Below, in pieces: positions 28,776-39,196 of a stretch of DNA of 64,000 nt. The first letter of the stretch is position 1. Each line of letters starts with the position of its first letter. The notes below the pieces were generated by a model. The model saw nothing but the letters and a program-made list of their open reading frames with translations. It did no database searches and was not told the DNA's origin. Location: assembly GCA_001304855.1 (NCBI GenBank), contig BBZN01000002.1, positions 124,001 through 188,000 on the forward strand, written 5' to 3'. Position numbers and translations under genes: made by a program. The DNA comes from Clostridia bacterium UC5.1-1D2. GTDB taxonomy: Bacteria > Bacillota > Clostridia > Lachnospirales > Lachnospiraceae.

Positions 28776-30296
28776 ATGAAGGAAGAAAACCGCAGATTGA
28801 CAAACGAGGCCGGCGCACCGGTGGCCGACAATGAAAACGCCATAACAGCAGGCCCCAGAGGCCCTGTTGTCATGCAGGACGTGTGGCTTATGGAAAAGAT
28901 GGCTCACTTTAACCGGGAGGTTATTCCTGAACGGCGCATGCACGCAAAGGGATGGGGACCTACGGCAAATTCACCGTCACCCACGATATTTCCCGCTACA
29001 CAAAGGCGAAAGTCCTGCAGCCCGGTGCAGTAACGGATGTATTCGTGCGTTTTTCCACTGTTGCAGGGGAACGGGGGGCGGCCGACTGCGAGCGGGATAT
29101 CCGCGGCGTGGCTGTAAGTTCTACACCGAGGAAGGCAACTGGGATTTAGTGGGCAACAACACCCCCACCTTCTTTATCCGCGACGTCCACAACTTCAGCG
29201 ACCTTAACCGCGCGGTAAAGCGGGATCCGCGCACAGGACGCCGCAGCGCCCAGAACAACTGGGATTTCTGGACCCTGCTGCCGGAATGTTTTCACCAGAT
29301 CACAGTGGTCATGAGCGATCGGGGCATCCCGGCCTCCTTCAGCAACATGTATTTTTTGGTGAACATACTTTTTCCTTCTACAATCAGGAAAACCAGCGTG
29401 TATGGTGCAAGTTCCATTTTAAGACACAACAGGGAATCAAAAATTTGTCCAATGAAGAGGCGGGAAAGATCAACGCCATGGATCGGGAATACCACGGGAA
29501 AGAGCTGTACGATTCAATTGAGCGGGGAGATTACCAAGTGGACCATGTACGTGCAGATTATGACGGAGGAACAGGCCAGGAATCATTACGAGAATCCCTT
29601 TGACATCACAAAATCTGGCGTCACAGGGAGTTCCCGCTGATACAGGTAGGGGAGCTGGAGTTGAACCGCAATCCTGAGAATTACTATGCCGAGGTGGAGC
29701 AGTCCGCATTCTCACCGGCCCACGTGGTGCCTGGAATCGGCTTTTCTCCCGACCGCTTTTTACAGGGCCGTCTCTTTGCTTACGGCGACGCACAGCGTTA
29801 CCGCCTGGGCGTGAACCATAATCTGATCCCCGTGAACCGCGCCAAGGTGGAGGTGAACGATTATCACCGCGACGGGGCGATGCGTGTGGACGGGAATTAC
29901 GGCGGAGCGCCTGCATATTCGCCTAACAGCTACGGCGTATGGGCTTCACAGCCGGAGGTGATGGAGCCGCCTCTGGAGCTGGAAGGGGCCATGTACCGTT
30001 ACGATCCCAAGGAGGATCCCACCGACGACTGCTTCCGGGCAGGCGGGGATCTGTGGCGCGTGCTCACTGAAGATAAGAAAGAAATTCTCATCAACAACAC
30101 GGCGGCAGATATAGCCCCGGTAACGGAAAATATCAAATACCGCCATGCAGCGCACTGCTATCTGGCAGATCCGGAATACGGCCAACGTTTTGCGAAGGCG
30201 GCGGGCCTGTCTGTGGAAAAGGTAGTGGAACTGGCCAAGCTGGACAACAACGGCTTGATTCAGGCCACACTTTCTGATACAATAGTACCAACATAA
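28776..30296 (+). CDS. katA: heme catalase (monofunctional clade)
   Basis: About 508 residues when corrected. It detoxifies hydrogen peroxide to water and oxygen. The segments are RMHAKGWG, whose distal-site histidine lies in ERRMHAKG; the Asn region [23 protein letters not shown] [27 protein letters not shown] sequence; and the proximal heme ligand in [14 protein letters not shown]. Six or so one-base losses break it (about 28958, 29112, 29345, two bases at about 29535, 29612), the highest density in the window. AAGGAGG precedes the ATG. The Fur/PerR-like regulator follows 17 bases later, a classic peroxide-defence pair. A real pseudogene is possible but less likely. Confidence 0.88.
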
Positions 30297-30313
30297 ATCA
30301 GGAGTGACCACCT

Positions 30314-30696
30314 ATGACACAGAAGCGGAACACCAGACAGCGCCAGTTAGTTTTGGACGCAGTGCTGGCCCACAAGGATCACCCCAGCGCGGATCAGATT
30401 TATTTGGAAGTGCGGGCGATTGATCAGAAAATAAGCCGTGGTACCGTCTACCGCAATTTGAGACTGCTTGCAGGGAAGGGAGAAATTCACTGCGTGAAGG
30501 TATTGGCCCCGGAGCGTTTTGACTGGCGGACGGAACCTCATTATCATCTGAGGTGTACGGAGTGCGGCAAGGTTGTGGATGTGCCGCTGGCCTATAAGGC
30601 GGAACTGGACAGGGAAGTCTCGGAGAAAACCGGGTACGCTGTTGCAATGCACAGCGCCGTTTTTGAGGCTTATGTCCCCGGTGCCGTAAAATATAA
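30314..30696 (+). CDS. perR: Fur family regulator, PerR-like
   Basis: About 128 residues. The winged helix lies in the first 80 residues (TRQRQLVLDAVLAH, ISRGTVYRNLRLLAGKGEI). The metal-sensing part has PHYHLRCTECGKVVDVP, with the regulatory histidines and first structural-zinc CxxC. As given, the frame runs to 30703 without the second CxxC. Restoring one base near 30672 yields YCPRCRKI and a stop at 30696, completing the zinc site, so I end the gene there. Position behind catalase suggests PerR rather than Fur or Zur. CAGGAG precedes the ATG. Confidence 0.85.
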
Positions 30697-30712
30697 CACA
30701 TAACGAATAAAA

Positions 30713-30762
30713 CACGAACCGCTGCGGGACAGGCCGCCGCGGTTCGTGTTGCCCTTTTTAAT
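30713..30762 (+). terminator. terminator after the perR-like gene
   Basis: AACACGAACCGC at 30713-30724 pairs perfectly with GCGGTTCGTGTT at 30741-30752, followed by GCCCTTTTTA. Confidence 0.88.
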
Positions 30763-30854
30763 CCGGCGAAGGCCGGTGAAGGAGGCCTTTAAAAATCACC
30801 CTCCCCCGGCAGGTTCTTAAAGAACCCCGGACGGAGGCGGCAGAAGGAGGTTCT

Positions 30855-31521
30855 ATGGCGCAGAGGACAGAAAAGGAACTATCAAAAGGAGCTGGACAAG
30901 GTGACGGAGGCTCTTGAGAAAGAGGGGAGGAGGCCAAGGCTCCTTCTCCACAGCTGCTGCGCTCCCTGCAGCAGCTATGTGCTGGAGTATTTGACGCGGT
31001 ACTTTCAGGTGACTGTATACTACTATAATCCAAACATATTTCCCCCTGAGGAATACGAGGCCAGGGCGGGAGAGCAGCGGCGCCTTATAGAGGATATGGC
31101 TCTGCCGGGGCATGTGGGCTTTGAGGCCGGAGAATACAGGCCGGAGGATTTCTACGGGGCGGCAAAGGGGCGCGAAACGGAAGCGGAGGGCGGAGAGCGG
31201 TGCTTTGCCTGCTATGAGCTGCGCCTCAGCCGCACAGCCCAAAAAGCCGCGGAGGAAGGCTACGACTATTTTACCACAACCCTTTCGGTCAGTCCGTTGA
31301 AGAACGCTGAGAAGCTTAACGAGATCGGCTGCCGTCTGTCCGGGGTGTGGGGAGTGCCCTATCTTTTGTCGGATTTCAAGAAGAAGAACGGTTATAAGCG
31401 GTCTGTGGAACTGTCCGGTGAGTACGGCCTGTACAGACAGAATTACTGCGGCTGCGTCTACTCCAGAGAGGAAGCTTCCAGGCGGGAGCGGAAGGCCGAA
31501 AAAGGGAAGGATTTGGCGTAA
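30855..31521 (+). CDS. queH: epoxyqueuosine reductase QueH
   Basis: About 222 residues; catalyses the last step of queuosine synthesis in tRNA, reducing epoxyqueuosine, and replaces the cobalamin-dependent QueG. Signature cysteine pairs are HSCCAPCSSYVLEYL near the N-terminus, ERCFACYELRL in the middle and NYCGCVYS near the end, which hold the iron-sulfur cluster and active-site metal. The start is ATG 30855 directly behind a perfect AAGGAGG. One extra G near 30883 shifts the frame; without it the reading is TEKNYQKELDKV. The GTG at 30901 is an internal codon. Confidence 0.9.
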
Positions 31522-31539
31522 AACATTTGTCCGATTAAC

Positions 31540-31568
31540 TTGACATAGACAGGCAGATGTACTAAAAT
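31540..31568 (+). promoter_or_regulatory. sigma-A promoter of the HPr gene
   Basis: TTGACA at 31540-31545, 17-base spacer, TAAAAT at 31563-31568, with AAGGAGAG before the ATG at 31637. Confidence 0.8.
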
Positions 31569-31636
31569 CTTTCATAGGGGACATGAGCAAAACGATGTGT
31601 CCGTGAGTATAAAATAGTGATAAGGAGAGTATTATT

Positions 31637-31902
31637 ATGCTTAGTAAAAAATTGACAGTTGTTAATCCATCCGGTTTACATTTGAGGCCAGCAGGCGTTT
31701 TGTCCCAGACAGCTATGAAGTTTAAGTGTGATGTTATTATCGAATGCGGGGAGAAGAAGATTGTTGCCAAGAGCGTACTCAACGTAATGGCTGCAGGAAT
31801 CAAGACAGGCACTGAGATTAATCTGATCTGCGACGGCGAGGACGAGGCTGCTGCTATGGAAACTCTGACCCAGGCAATCGAGAGCGGTTTAGGGAGATGT
31901 AA
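31637..31902 (+). CDS. ptsH: phosphocarrier protein HPr
   Basis: 88 residues once one G is restored near 31892, giving the usual ESGLGEM ending and stop at 31902; as given it runs on to 31915. HPr carries phosphate from enzyme I to PTS permeases. His15 in NPSGLHLRPAG is the phosphorylated residue. Ser46 in AKSVLNVMAAG is the site used by HPr kinase for carbon catabolite control. Its general role includes feeding DhaM of the dihydroxyacetone kinase at 7.7 kb. It is monocistronic with its own promoter and terminator; no enzyme I gene is adjacent. Confidence 0.95.
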
Positions 31903-31960
31903 TCGATCCGGCTGAAAGGGAGGACGCCGGAAGAGGTTTTTAATAGTCTTTGATTTTATG

Positions 31961-31988
31961 GGTGACGCTGGAAAGCGTCACCTTTTTT
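31961..31988 (+). terminator. terminator after the HPr gene
   Basis: GGTGACGCT, loop GGAA, AGCGTCACC, then TTTTTT. Confidence 0.92.
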
Positions 31989-32183
31989 GCGTCTTGCAAT
32001 GATTCTCTTTTGATTCCCAATGTTTAACTGCCGCCAAAAAAATAATGTCTGGAAGGATGGTTGACCGGGCAGTTTGAGGGGGTATTGATAATACATAACA
32101 GAGAATATTGTTTGTAAAAAGAACAATATTGGTTTAAAACCATAAATTGACAAATAATCTGACAATTTAAAACTAAAAAAAGA

Positions 32184-32212
32184 TTTACAAATGGATAAAT
32201 TTGTAGTAATAT
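32184..32212 (+). promoter_or_regulatory. sigma-A promoter of gltB
   Basis: TTTACA at 32184-32189, 17-base spacer, TAATAT at 32207-32212. The region upstream, 31990-32183, is AT-rich and otherwise unremarkable. Confidence 0.65.
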
Positions 32213-32219
32213 CACCTCT

Positions 32220-32304
32220 ATAAAAATAGCCGGGGTTTCAAGAAATTCCCGCCCGCTATTTTTATAATGAGACACAGGCGTTCCAAGACGGAATCCCTGT
32301 GGCG
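32220..32304 (+). promoter_or_regulatory. structured gltB leader: two 5' hairpins
   Basis: ATAAAAATAGC at 32220-32230 pairs with GCTATTTTTAT at 32255-32265, enclosing CGGG/CCCG, so a transcript from the gltB promoter would begin with this terminator-like hairpin. A second hairpin (CACAGG, TTCC / GGAA, CCTGTG) spans about 32275-32304. Another 150 bases precede the start codon. Such a 230-base leader suggests attenuation or RNA-level nitrogen control; it does not match the glnA/glutamine riboswitch consensus that I know. Confidence 0.5.
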
Positions 32305-32452
32305 GAGTGCGCCTTTAAACATTGCGTCTGCAGTCCCCGCGCATTGCTTAAAGCCACTGGCGCAGCTGTAAAATGCAGAAGAGACATCCCCTGTGACGGC
32401 TCCCCCAAAGCCTTCACACTCCTGCAGACCAAAGAAAGAGAGGAAGGAATCT

Positions 32453-35400
32453 ATGGAATCACAATCCAAACAAAAACTGCCGGGATTATATGATCCCCGA
32501 TTTGAACATGACAACTGCGGCATCGGAGCGGTTGCCAACATTCAGGGAATCAAGACTCATGAGACGGTGAATCAGGCGCTCCACATTGTAGAAAATCTGG
32601 AACACAGGGCAGGTAAGGACGCGGAAGGAAAGACCGGCGACGGCGTAGGCATCATGCTCCAGATTTCCCACAGCTTTTTTACCAAGGCGGTAAAACCCTT
32701 AGGCATTGCCATCGGCGGCGAGAGGGAGTACGGTGTCGGCATGTTCTTCTTCCCCCAGGATGAACTTGTGCGCAACCAGGCTATGAAAATGTTTGAAATT
32801 ATTGTTCAGAAGGAGGGAATGGCCTTCCTGGGCTGGAGGGTGGTTCCCACAACGCCGGATATTCTGGGAAAGAAGGCGGTGGATGTAATGCCCTACATAG
32901 CCCAGGGCTTTGTGGCAAAGCCGGAGGAGGTAAAGGCGGGACTGGAGTTTGACAGAAAGCTCTATATGGCCCGCCGGGTGTTTGAACAGAGCAATGAGGA
33001 CACCTACGTGGTATCCCTGAGCAGCCGGACCATCGTATATAAGGGAATGTTCCTGGTTGGAGAGCTGAGACGCTTTTTTAAGGATCTCCAGGACGAGGAT
33101 TACCGGTCGGCCATCGCCATTGTTCACTCCAGGTTCAGCACCAACACCAACCCGAGCTGGATGCGGGCCCACCCCTACCGCTTCATCGTCCACAACGGCG
33201 AGATCAACACCATCCGCGGCAACGTGGATAAAATGATTGCCCGTGAGGAGAACATGGAGTCCGAGTATTTCAAATACGATATGCACAAGGTGCTCCCGAT
33301 TATCAATGAAGAGGGTTCCGACTCCGCCATGCTGGATAATGCCCTGGAATTTATGGTCATGAGCGGCATGGAACTGCCCCTGGCCGTCATGGTCACCATC
33401 CCCGCGCCCTGGGAGCACGACAAGTACATGGACGGCGAGATAAAGGATTTTTACCGCTACTATGCCACGATGATGGAGCCATGGGACGGCCCGGCCTCCA
33501 TACTGTTCACAGACGGGGACGTGGTGGGAGCCGTCCTGGACCGGAACGGGCTCAGGCCTTCCAGATACTACATCACGGAGGACGGATATATGATACTGGC
33601 CTCCGAGGTGGGGGCTATCTCCATAGACCAGACCAAGGTGGTGAAGAAGGACCGCCTCCGCCCCGGCAGAATGCTGCTGGTGGACACAAAGGAAGGCAGA
33701 CTTATCAGCGACGAGGAGCTGAAGCGCCGCTATGCTTCCAGAAAGCCTATGGGGAATGGCTGGACTCCAATCTTTTGAACTGAGGGATCTTCCTGTGCCC
33801 AATAAGGGGATTCCCGCCCTGGAAAACAGCCGGCGCCTGAAACTTCAAAAGACCTACGGCTATACTTACGAGCAGTACAAGACCATGATTCTTCCCATGG
33901 CCTTAAACGGCGCAGAGGCTGTTTCCGCCATGGGCGTGGACAGTCCGCTGGCAGTCCTCTCCCAGAAGCACCAGCCCCTGTTCAACTATTTTAAGCAGCT
34001 TTTTGCCCAGGTTACAAATCCTCCGATTGACGCCATCCGGGAAGAGATTGTCACCTCCACTACCGTATACGTAGGCGAGGAGGGAAATATCCTGGAGGAG
34101 GTTCCTGAGAACTGCAAGATCTTAAAGGTGGATAACCCCATTCTCACAGAGACGGATCTTCTTAAAATCAAAAACATGAAAAAGCCCGGCTTTAAGGTGG
34201 AGGTAATCCCTGTCACCTATTATAAAAACACATCTCTGGAGCGGGCCATTGACCGCCTGTTCCTGGAGGTGGACAGAGCCCACAAGGACGGAGCCAACAT
34301 TATCATTCTGTCCGACCGGGATATCGACGAGAACCATGTCCCTATCCCTTCCCTGCTGGCAGTGTCAGCCCTTCAGCAGTATCTTGTGAGAACCAAGAAG
34401 CGCACCGGCGTAGCTGATTCTGGAGAGCGGGGAGCCCAGAGAGGTTCACCACTTTGCAACGCTGCTGGGCTACGGGGCATGTGCCGTCAACCCCTACCTG
34501 GCCCATGATCCATAAGGTATCTCATCGAGTCCGGGATGCTGGATAAGGATTACTATGCGGCAGTCAGCGACTATGACATGGCGGTGCTCCACGGCATTGT
34601 AAAGATTGCGTCCAAAATGGGCATTTCCACGATCCAGTCTTACCAGGGAGCGCAGATTTTTGAGGCTATCGGCATTTCCAGGGAGGTGGTGGATAAATAT
34701 TTTACCGATACGGTCAGCCGCGTGGGCGGCATTACTCTGGAGGATATTGCAAATGACGTGGATGTGCTCCACTCCGCGGCCTTCGATCCCCTGGGTCTGG
34801 ATGTGGATCTGACACTGGACAGCGTTGGAAGCCACAAGTCGCGTTCCGGTCAGGAGGAGCATCTGTACAATCCCCTTACCATCCATCTGCTTCAGGAGGC
34901 GGCCAGGACAGGGAGCTACGAGATTTTCAAGGAGTATACGGCCGCCCTGGATAACAGCGGGAAAACCTATCATCTGCGCTCCCTCATGGATTTTGATTAT
35001 CCCGGGGACGGCGGCGTTCCCATTGAACAGGTGGAGAGCGTGGACTCCATTGTCACCCGCTTTAAGACGGGGGCCATGTCCTACGGCTCCATCTCCCAGG
35101 AGGCCCACGAGTGCCTTGCCGTGGCCATGAACCGGATTCACGGCAAGTCCAACACGGGGGAGGGAGGGGAAAGCCTGGACCGCCTGTCGCCCGGACCGTC
35201 CGGCAGGAATAAATGTTCCGCTATCAAGCAGGTTGCTTCAGGCCGCTTCGGCGTAACCAGCCGCTATCTTGTAAGCGCCCAGGAGATCCAGATCAAGATG
35301 GCTCAGGGCGCAAAGCCGGGAGAGGGCGGCCAGGCTTCCGGGAGGAAAGGTTTACCCCTGGATTGCCAGGACCAGGCATTCCACCACAGGAGTGAGCCTC

Positions 35401-36996
35401 ATATCTCCGCCTCCCCACCACGACATCTATTCCATAGAGGATTTGGCCCAGTTGATTTACGATCTGAAGAACTCCAACACAAAGGCCAGGATATCGGTGA
35501 AGCTGGTATCCGAGGCAGGCGTGGGCACAGTGGCCGCAGGCGTTGCCAAGGCGGGGGCCCAGGTAATCCTGATCTCCTCCTATGACGGAGGCACAGGGGC
35601 GGCTCCCAGAAATTCCATCTACAATGCAGGGCTTCCCTGGGAGCTGGGGGTGGCTGAGGCCCACCAGTCTCTGATTATGAACGGGCTCAGGGATAAGGTG
35701 ATTCTGGAGACGGACGGAAAGCTGATGACAGGCAGAGACGTGGCCGTGGCCTGCCTTTTGGGGGCGGAGGAGTTCGGCTTTGCCACAGCCCCACTTGTGA
35801 CCATGGGCTGCGTGATGATGCGCGTCTGCAATCTGGATACCTGCCCTATGGGCATAGCCACCCAGAATCCGGAACTGCGCAGGCGGTTTAAGGGAAAACC
35901 TGAGTATGTAGTGAACTTCATGAAGTTTATTGCCCAGGAGCTGAGGGAGTATATGGCGAAGCTGGGAATCCGCACGATCGACGAGATGGTGGGCCGGACA
36001 GAGCTTTTAAAACCCAGGGAGGAAGCGCCCGGCAGGCGCGCCCAGGCGGTGGATTTAAGCCCCATCCTGGATAATCCTTATGAAGGCTGCAAGGTGGCGG
36101 GCTACCACGAGAAGCAGGTATATGACTTTTGCCTGGAAGAAACCATGGATGAGCAGGTGTTCCTTAAAAAACTGAAGGGAGCCCTGAGCAGCGGGCAGAA
36201 AAAAAGCCTTCAGGTGGATGTGTCCAACGTAAACCGCACCCTGGGAACCATCCTGGGAGCCGAGATTACGAGAAAGTACCCGGAGGGACTGCCTGAGGAT
36301 ACATTTACCATCAGCTGTAACGGCAGCGGCGGTCAAAGCTTCGGCGCATTCATACCGAAAGGCCTGACTCTGGAGCTGGTGGGAGACTCCAACGATTACT
36401 TCGGCAAGGGCCTTTCGGGAGGCAAGCTCATGGTCTATCCGCCCAAGGGCGTGCAGTTTAAGGCTGAGGAGAATATTATAATCGGCAACGTAGCTCTCTA
36501 CGGAGCCACCGCAGGCAAGGCATTTATCAATGGTATTGCAGGGGAACGCTTCTGTGTCCGCAATTCCGGCGCAACGGCTGTGGTGGAGGGCGTAGGAGAC
36601 CATGGCTGCGAGTATATGACCGGAGGCTGCGTGGTGGTTCTGGGCGCAACGGGCAAGAACTTTGCCGCAGGCATGAGCGGCGGAACCGCCTACGTGCTGG
36701 ACGAGGAGAGGAGCCTGTACAAGCGTTTGAACAAGGAGCTGGTTTCCTTTGAGGAAGTGACCAACAAGTATGACGTGCTTAAACTAAAGGGCCTCATTCA
36801 GGACCATGTATCTTATACCAACTCTGAGAAGGGCAAGAGAATCCTGGACGATTTCAGCCAGTATCTCCCCAAATTCAAAAAAATAGTTCCCCATGATTAC
36901 CGCCGCATGATGAATGCCATTGTGCAGATGGAGGAAAAGGGGTTCAACAGCGAACAGGCGCAGATTGAAGCATTTTACGCCAATATCAGAGGGTAA
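32453..36996 (+). CDS. gltB: glutamate synthase (NADPH) large subunit
   Basis: About 1515 residues; transfers glutamine amide nitrogen to 2-oxoglutarate. After an N-terminal propeptide, Cys22 (HDNCGIGAV) becomes the nucleophile of the class II amidotransferase domain (about 22-430). A central domain follows, then the FMN/[3Fe-4S] synthase domain with [27 protein letters not shown] and the cluster cysteines in [15 protein letters not shown]; the beta-helix GXGXG domain ends it. Frame breaks lie near 33755, 33773, 34416, 34510 and 35346, each restored by one or two bases. The ATG follows GAGAGGAAGG. gltD follows 15 bases downstream. Confidence 0.96.
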
Positions 36997-37011
36997 GGAG
37001 GCATAAGAATC

Positions 37012-38499
37012 ATGGGAAAAATAACAGGATTTCTGGAATATGAACGTAAAGTGAGCGCGGAGACGGCTCCCGGGGACAGAATAAAGAACTGGAACGAGTT
37101 TCACATTCCCTTAAGCGAGGCGGAGCAGAAAAAACAGGGCGCCAGATGCATGGACTGCGGCGTTCCTTTCTGCCAGGCGGGAGTGATGATGGGAGGCATG
37201 GTCAGCGGCTGTCCGCTTAACAATCTCATACCTGAGTGGAACGATTTGGTATATACCGGCAACTGGCAGCAGGCCTTTAACCGCCTGAAAAAGACCAACA
37301 GCTTTCCTGAGTTCACATCCCGGGTATGCCCGGCCCCCTGCGAGGCGGCCTGTACCTGCGGACTGAACGGCGATCCGGTTGCGGTGAAGGAGAATGAGCG
37401 GGCTATTATCGAGAATGCGTACAAAAGCGGCATCGCCGGCCCTAATCCCCCCTCTGTCCGCACCGGAAAAAAGGTTGCCGTCATCGGTTCCGGCCCTGCC
37501 GGGCTGGCGGCAGCGGACCAGCTGAACAAGAGAGGCCATCTGGTAACTGTGTTTGAGCGCAGCGACCGGCCCGGGGGGCTGCTGATGTACGGCATTCCCA
37601 ATATGAAGCTGGAGAAGTGGGTTATCCACCGGAAAATAGAGGTGATGAAGGAGGAGGGCGTGACCTTTGTCACAAACGCGGACGTGGGAAGAACTTATAA
37701 GGCCAACCGCATTCTGAAGGAGTTTGACCGGGTAATCCTGGCCTGCGGCGCTTCCAATCCCAGGGATATCGACGTTCCCGGCAGGGACGGGGCGGGAATC
37801 TGTTTTGCGGTGGATTTTCTGAAAGCCACCACCAAGAGCTTTCTGGATACCGGGCTGGAGGACGGAAATTATATCTCTGCCAGGGATAAGCATGTGGTTG
37901 TCATAGGCGGCGGGGATACGGGAAACGACTGTGTGGGCGCCGCCATCCGCCACGGCTGCGCTTCCGTCACCCAGCTGGAAATGATGCCGGAGCCCCCGAG
38001 AAAACGGGCCGGAAACAACACCTGGCCGGAATGGCCCAGAATTTTAAAGGTGGATTACGGACAGGAGGAAGCTGCCTGGGTATTCGGAAAGGACCCCAGG
38101 GTGTACCAGACCACTGTGAAGGAGTTCTTGAAGGATCCGGAGGGAAAGGTGTGCGGAGTAATTACGGTGAGCCTGGAGCCAAAGCAGGATCCGGAGACAG
38201 GACGCGCCTATATGGCGCCTGTGGAGGGCAGCGAGCGGGAGCTTCCCGCAGATCTTGTGCTGATTGCAGCCGGGTTTACGGGGGCTCAAAGCTATGTGGC
38301 GGAGGCCTTCGGCGTGGAACTGGACGGAAGAACCAATGTGGCTGCAGCAAAGGATTCCTATAAAACCAGCGCAGACAGGATCTTTACTGCCGGCGATATG
38401 CACAGAGGCCAGTCCCTGGTAGTATGGGCCATCCGGGAGGGCAGGGAGGTAGCCCGTGAGGTGGATAAGAGCCTTATGGGGTATTCCAATCTGGCCTGA
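37012..38499 (+). CDS. gltD: glutamate synthase small subunit
   Basis: Intact, 495 residues; takes electrons from NAD(P)H through FAD and iron-sulfur clusters to the large subunit. The N-terminal cysteines are in [25 protein letters not shown] and [13 protein letters not shown]. Two dinucleotide folds follow: [17 protein letters not shown] for FAD and [13 protein letters not shown] for NADPH. The C-terminal [17 protein letters not shown] block binds FAD. AAGGAGG precedes the ATG. At nearly 1.5 kb it is one of the longest unbroken genes here, showing that breaks fall at random. Confidence 0.97.
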   Translation: MGKITGFLEYERKVSAETAPGDRIKNWNEFHIPLSEAEQKKQGARCMDCGVPFCQAGVMMGGMVSGCPLNNLIPEWNDLVYTGNWQQAFNRLKKTNSFPEFTSRVCPAPCEAACTCGLNGDPVAVKENERAIIENAYKSGIAGPNPPSVRTGKKVAVIGSGPAGLAAADQLNKRGHLVTVFERSDRPGGLLMYGIPNMKLEKWVIHRKIEVMKEEGVTFVTNADVGRTYKANRILKEFDRVILACGASNPRDIDVPGRDGAGICFAVDFLKATTKSFLDTGLEDGNYISARDKHVVVIGGGDTGNDCVGAAIRHGCASVTQLEMMPEPPRKRAGNNTWPEWPRILKVDYGQEEAAWVFGKDPRVYQTTVKEFLKDPEGKVCGVITVSLEPKQDPETGRAYMAPVEGSERELPADLVLIAAGFTGAQSYVAEAFGVELDGRTNVAAAKDSYKTSADRIFTAGDMHRGQSLVVWAIREGREVAREVDKSLMGYSNLA

Positions 38500-38562
38500 A
38501 AATATCTGGAAAACCAAAGTGTGTTGATTTTTGGCCGGTTCTATTCTATACTTGGCACTAGA

Positions 38563-38617
38563 GAGCATCTGAACATTCATTCCCGCCGTCTGCGGGAATG
38601 AATGTTCAAACACGCTC
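38563..38617. repeat. short palindromic repeat (family ending in GTTCARACACGCTC)
   Basis: GAACATTCATTCCCGC at 38571-38586 and its perfect complement at 38592-38607 leave a 5-base loop. The right end AATGTTCAAACACGCTC is shared with the larger element at 41159-41310; the left end is GAGCATCTGAACATT. No U-run follows, so it is not a plain terminator for gltD. Confidence 0.7.
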
Positions 38618-38663
38618 TGCGGGCTCCCTGAGGGCCGGAGAATTTTTAGAGTGGGAGAGGGCT

Positions 38664-39158
38664 ATGATTGCATTAAAAGTGGAGGATGTAAGGACATTTA
38701 CCTCCAAACTGTTTGTGAAAGAAGATTTTGACCGCTTTCTGGTGAAAGAGATCGACATTGTGACATACAACCGTTTTACCATTGACGGGCATATACGCCA
38801 GGGGTACTTTGGGGAGGAGGAGCTGGAGGAACGCAGAATCGGGGAGTTTTCTTCCTGGAAAATGCTCCGGCCTCTGTGTTTTGATCTGATTAAGGGAAAG
38901 AAGCTTCCGGGAAGCTTTCATATTGTGCTGCAGCTGGGGCCGGGGGACGTGGGGGATTTTGTGAAGAATTCCGGTGCAGGGATGGCTGAAAGCCAGATTC
39001 AGGGCCTGTATCTGAATATCCGTTACGAGGAGGGAAGCCTCTTGTGCGTTACCGGCACCTCTCTCAATACGTTTACATTGGATAAGACCCTGGAGACGGA
39101 GTGGGATAAGGCTGTGGAACAGTTTATGAGGGACCATGGGATTGTATGTGTGAAATAA
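38664..39158 (+). CDS. DUF5721-like protein of unknown function
   Basis: Intact, 164 residues, soluble. It begins MIALKVEDVRTFTSKLF and includes FDRFLVKEIDIVTYNRFTI, SSWKMLRPLCFDLIKGK and YLNIRYEEGSLLCVTGTS. I associate it with DUF5721, a family seen mainly in Lachnospiraceae, from memory of its N-terminus; this is not proven. GGGAGAGGG precedes the ATG. It follows a palindromic repeat and precedes, convergently, the (p)ppGpp synthetase-like gene. No catalytic motif is evident. Confidence 0.65.
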   Translation: MIALKVEDVRTFTSKLFVKEDFDRFLVKEIDIVTYNRFTIDGHIRQGYFGEEELEERRIGEFSSWKMLRPLCFDLIKGKKLPGSFHIVLQLGPGDVGDFVKNSGAGMAESQIQGLYLNIRYEEGSLLCVTGTSLNTFTLDKTLETEWDKAVEQFMRDHGIVCVK

Positions 39159-39196
39159 TTCCACAGTCTCACCTCTTTCGGTAAATCCGGGCCCCT

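Noticed and set aside
28776..30296. Catalase as a genuine pseudogene
   Set aside because: All motifs are preserved once bases are restored, no nonsense substitutions are seen, and the adjacent regulator is kept. The density of breaks is high but of the same type as elsewhere.
32266..32452. Glutamine (glnA) riboswitch upstream of gltB
   Set aside because: The conserved core of that RNA could not be found; only simple hairpins are seen.
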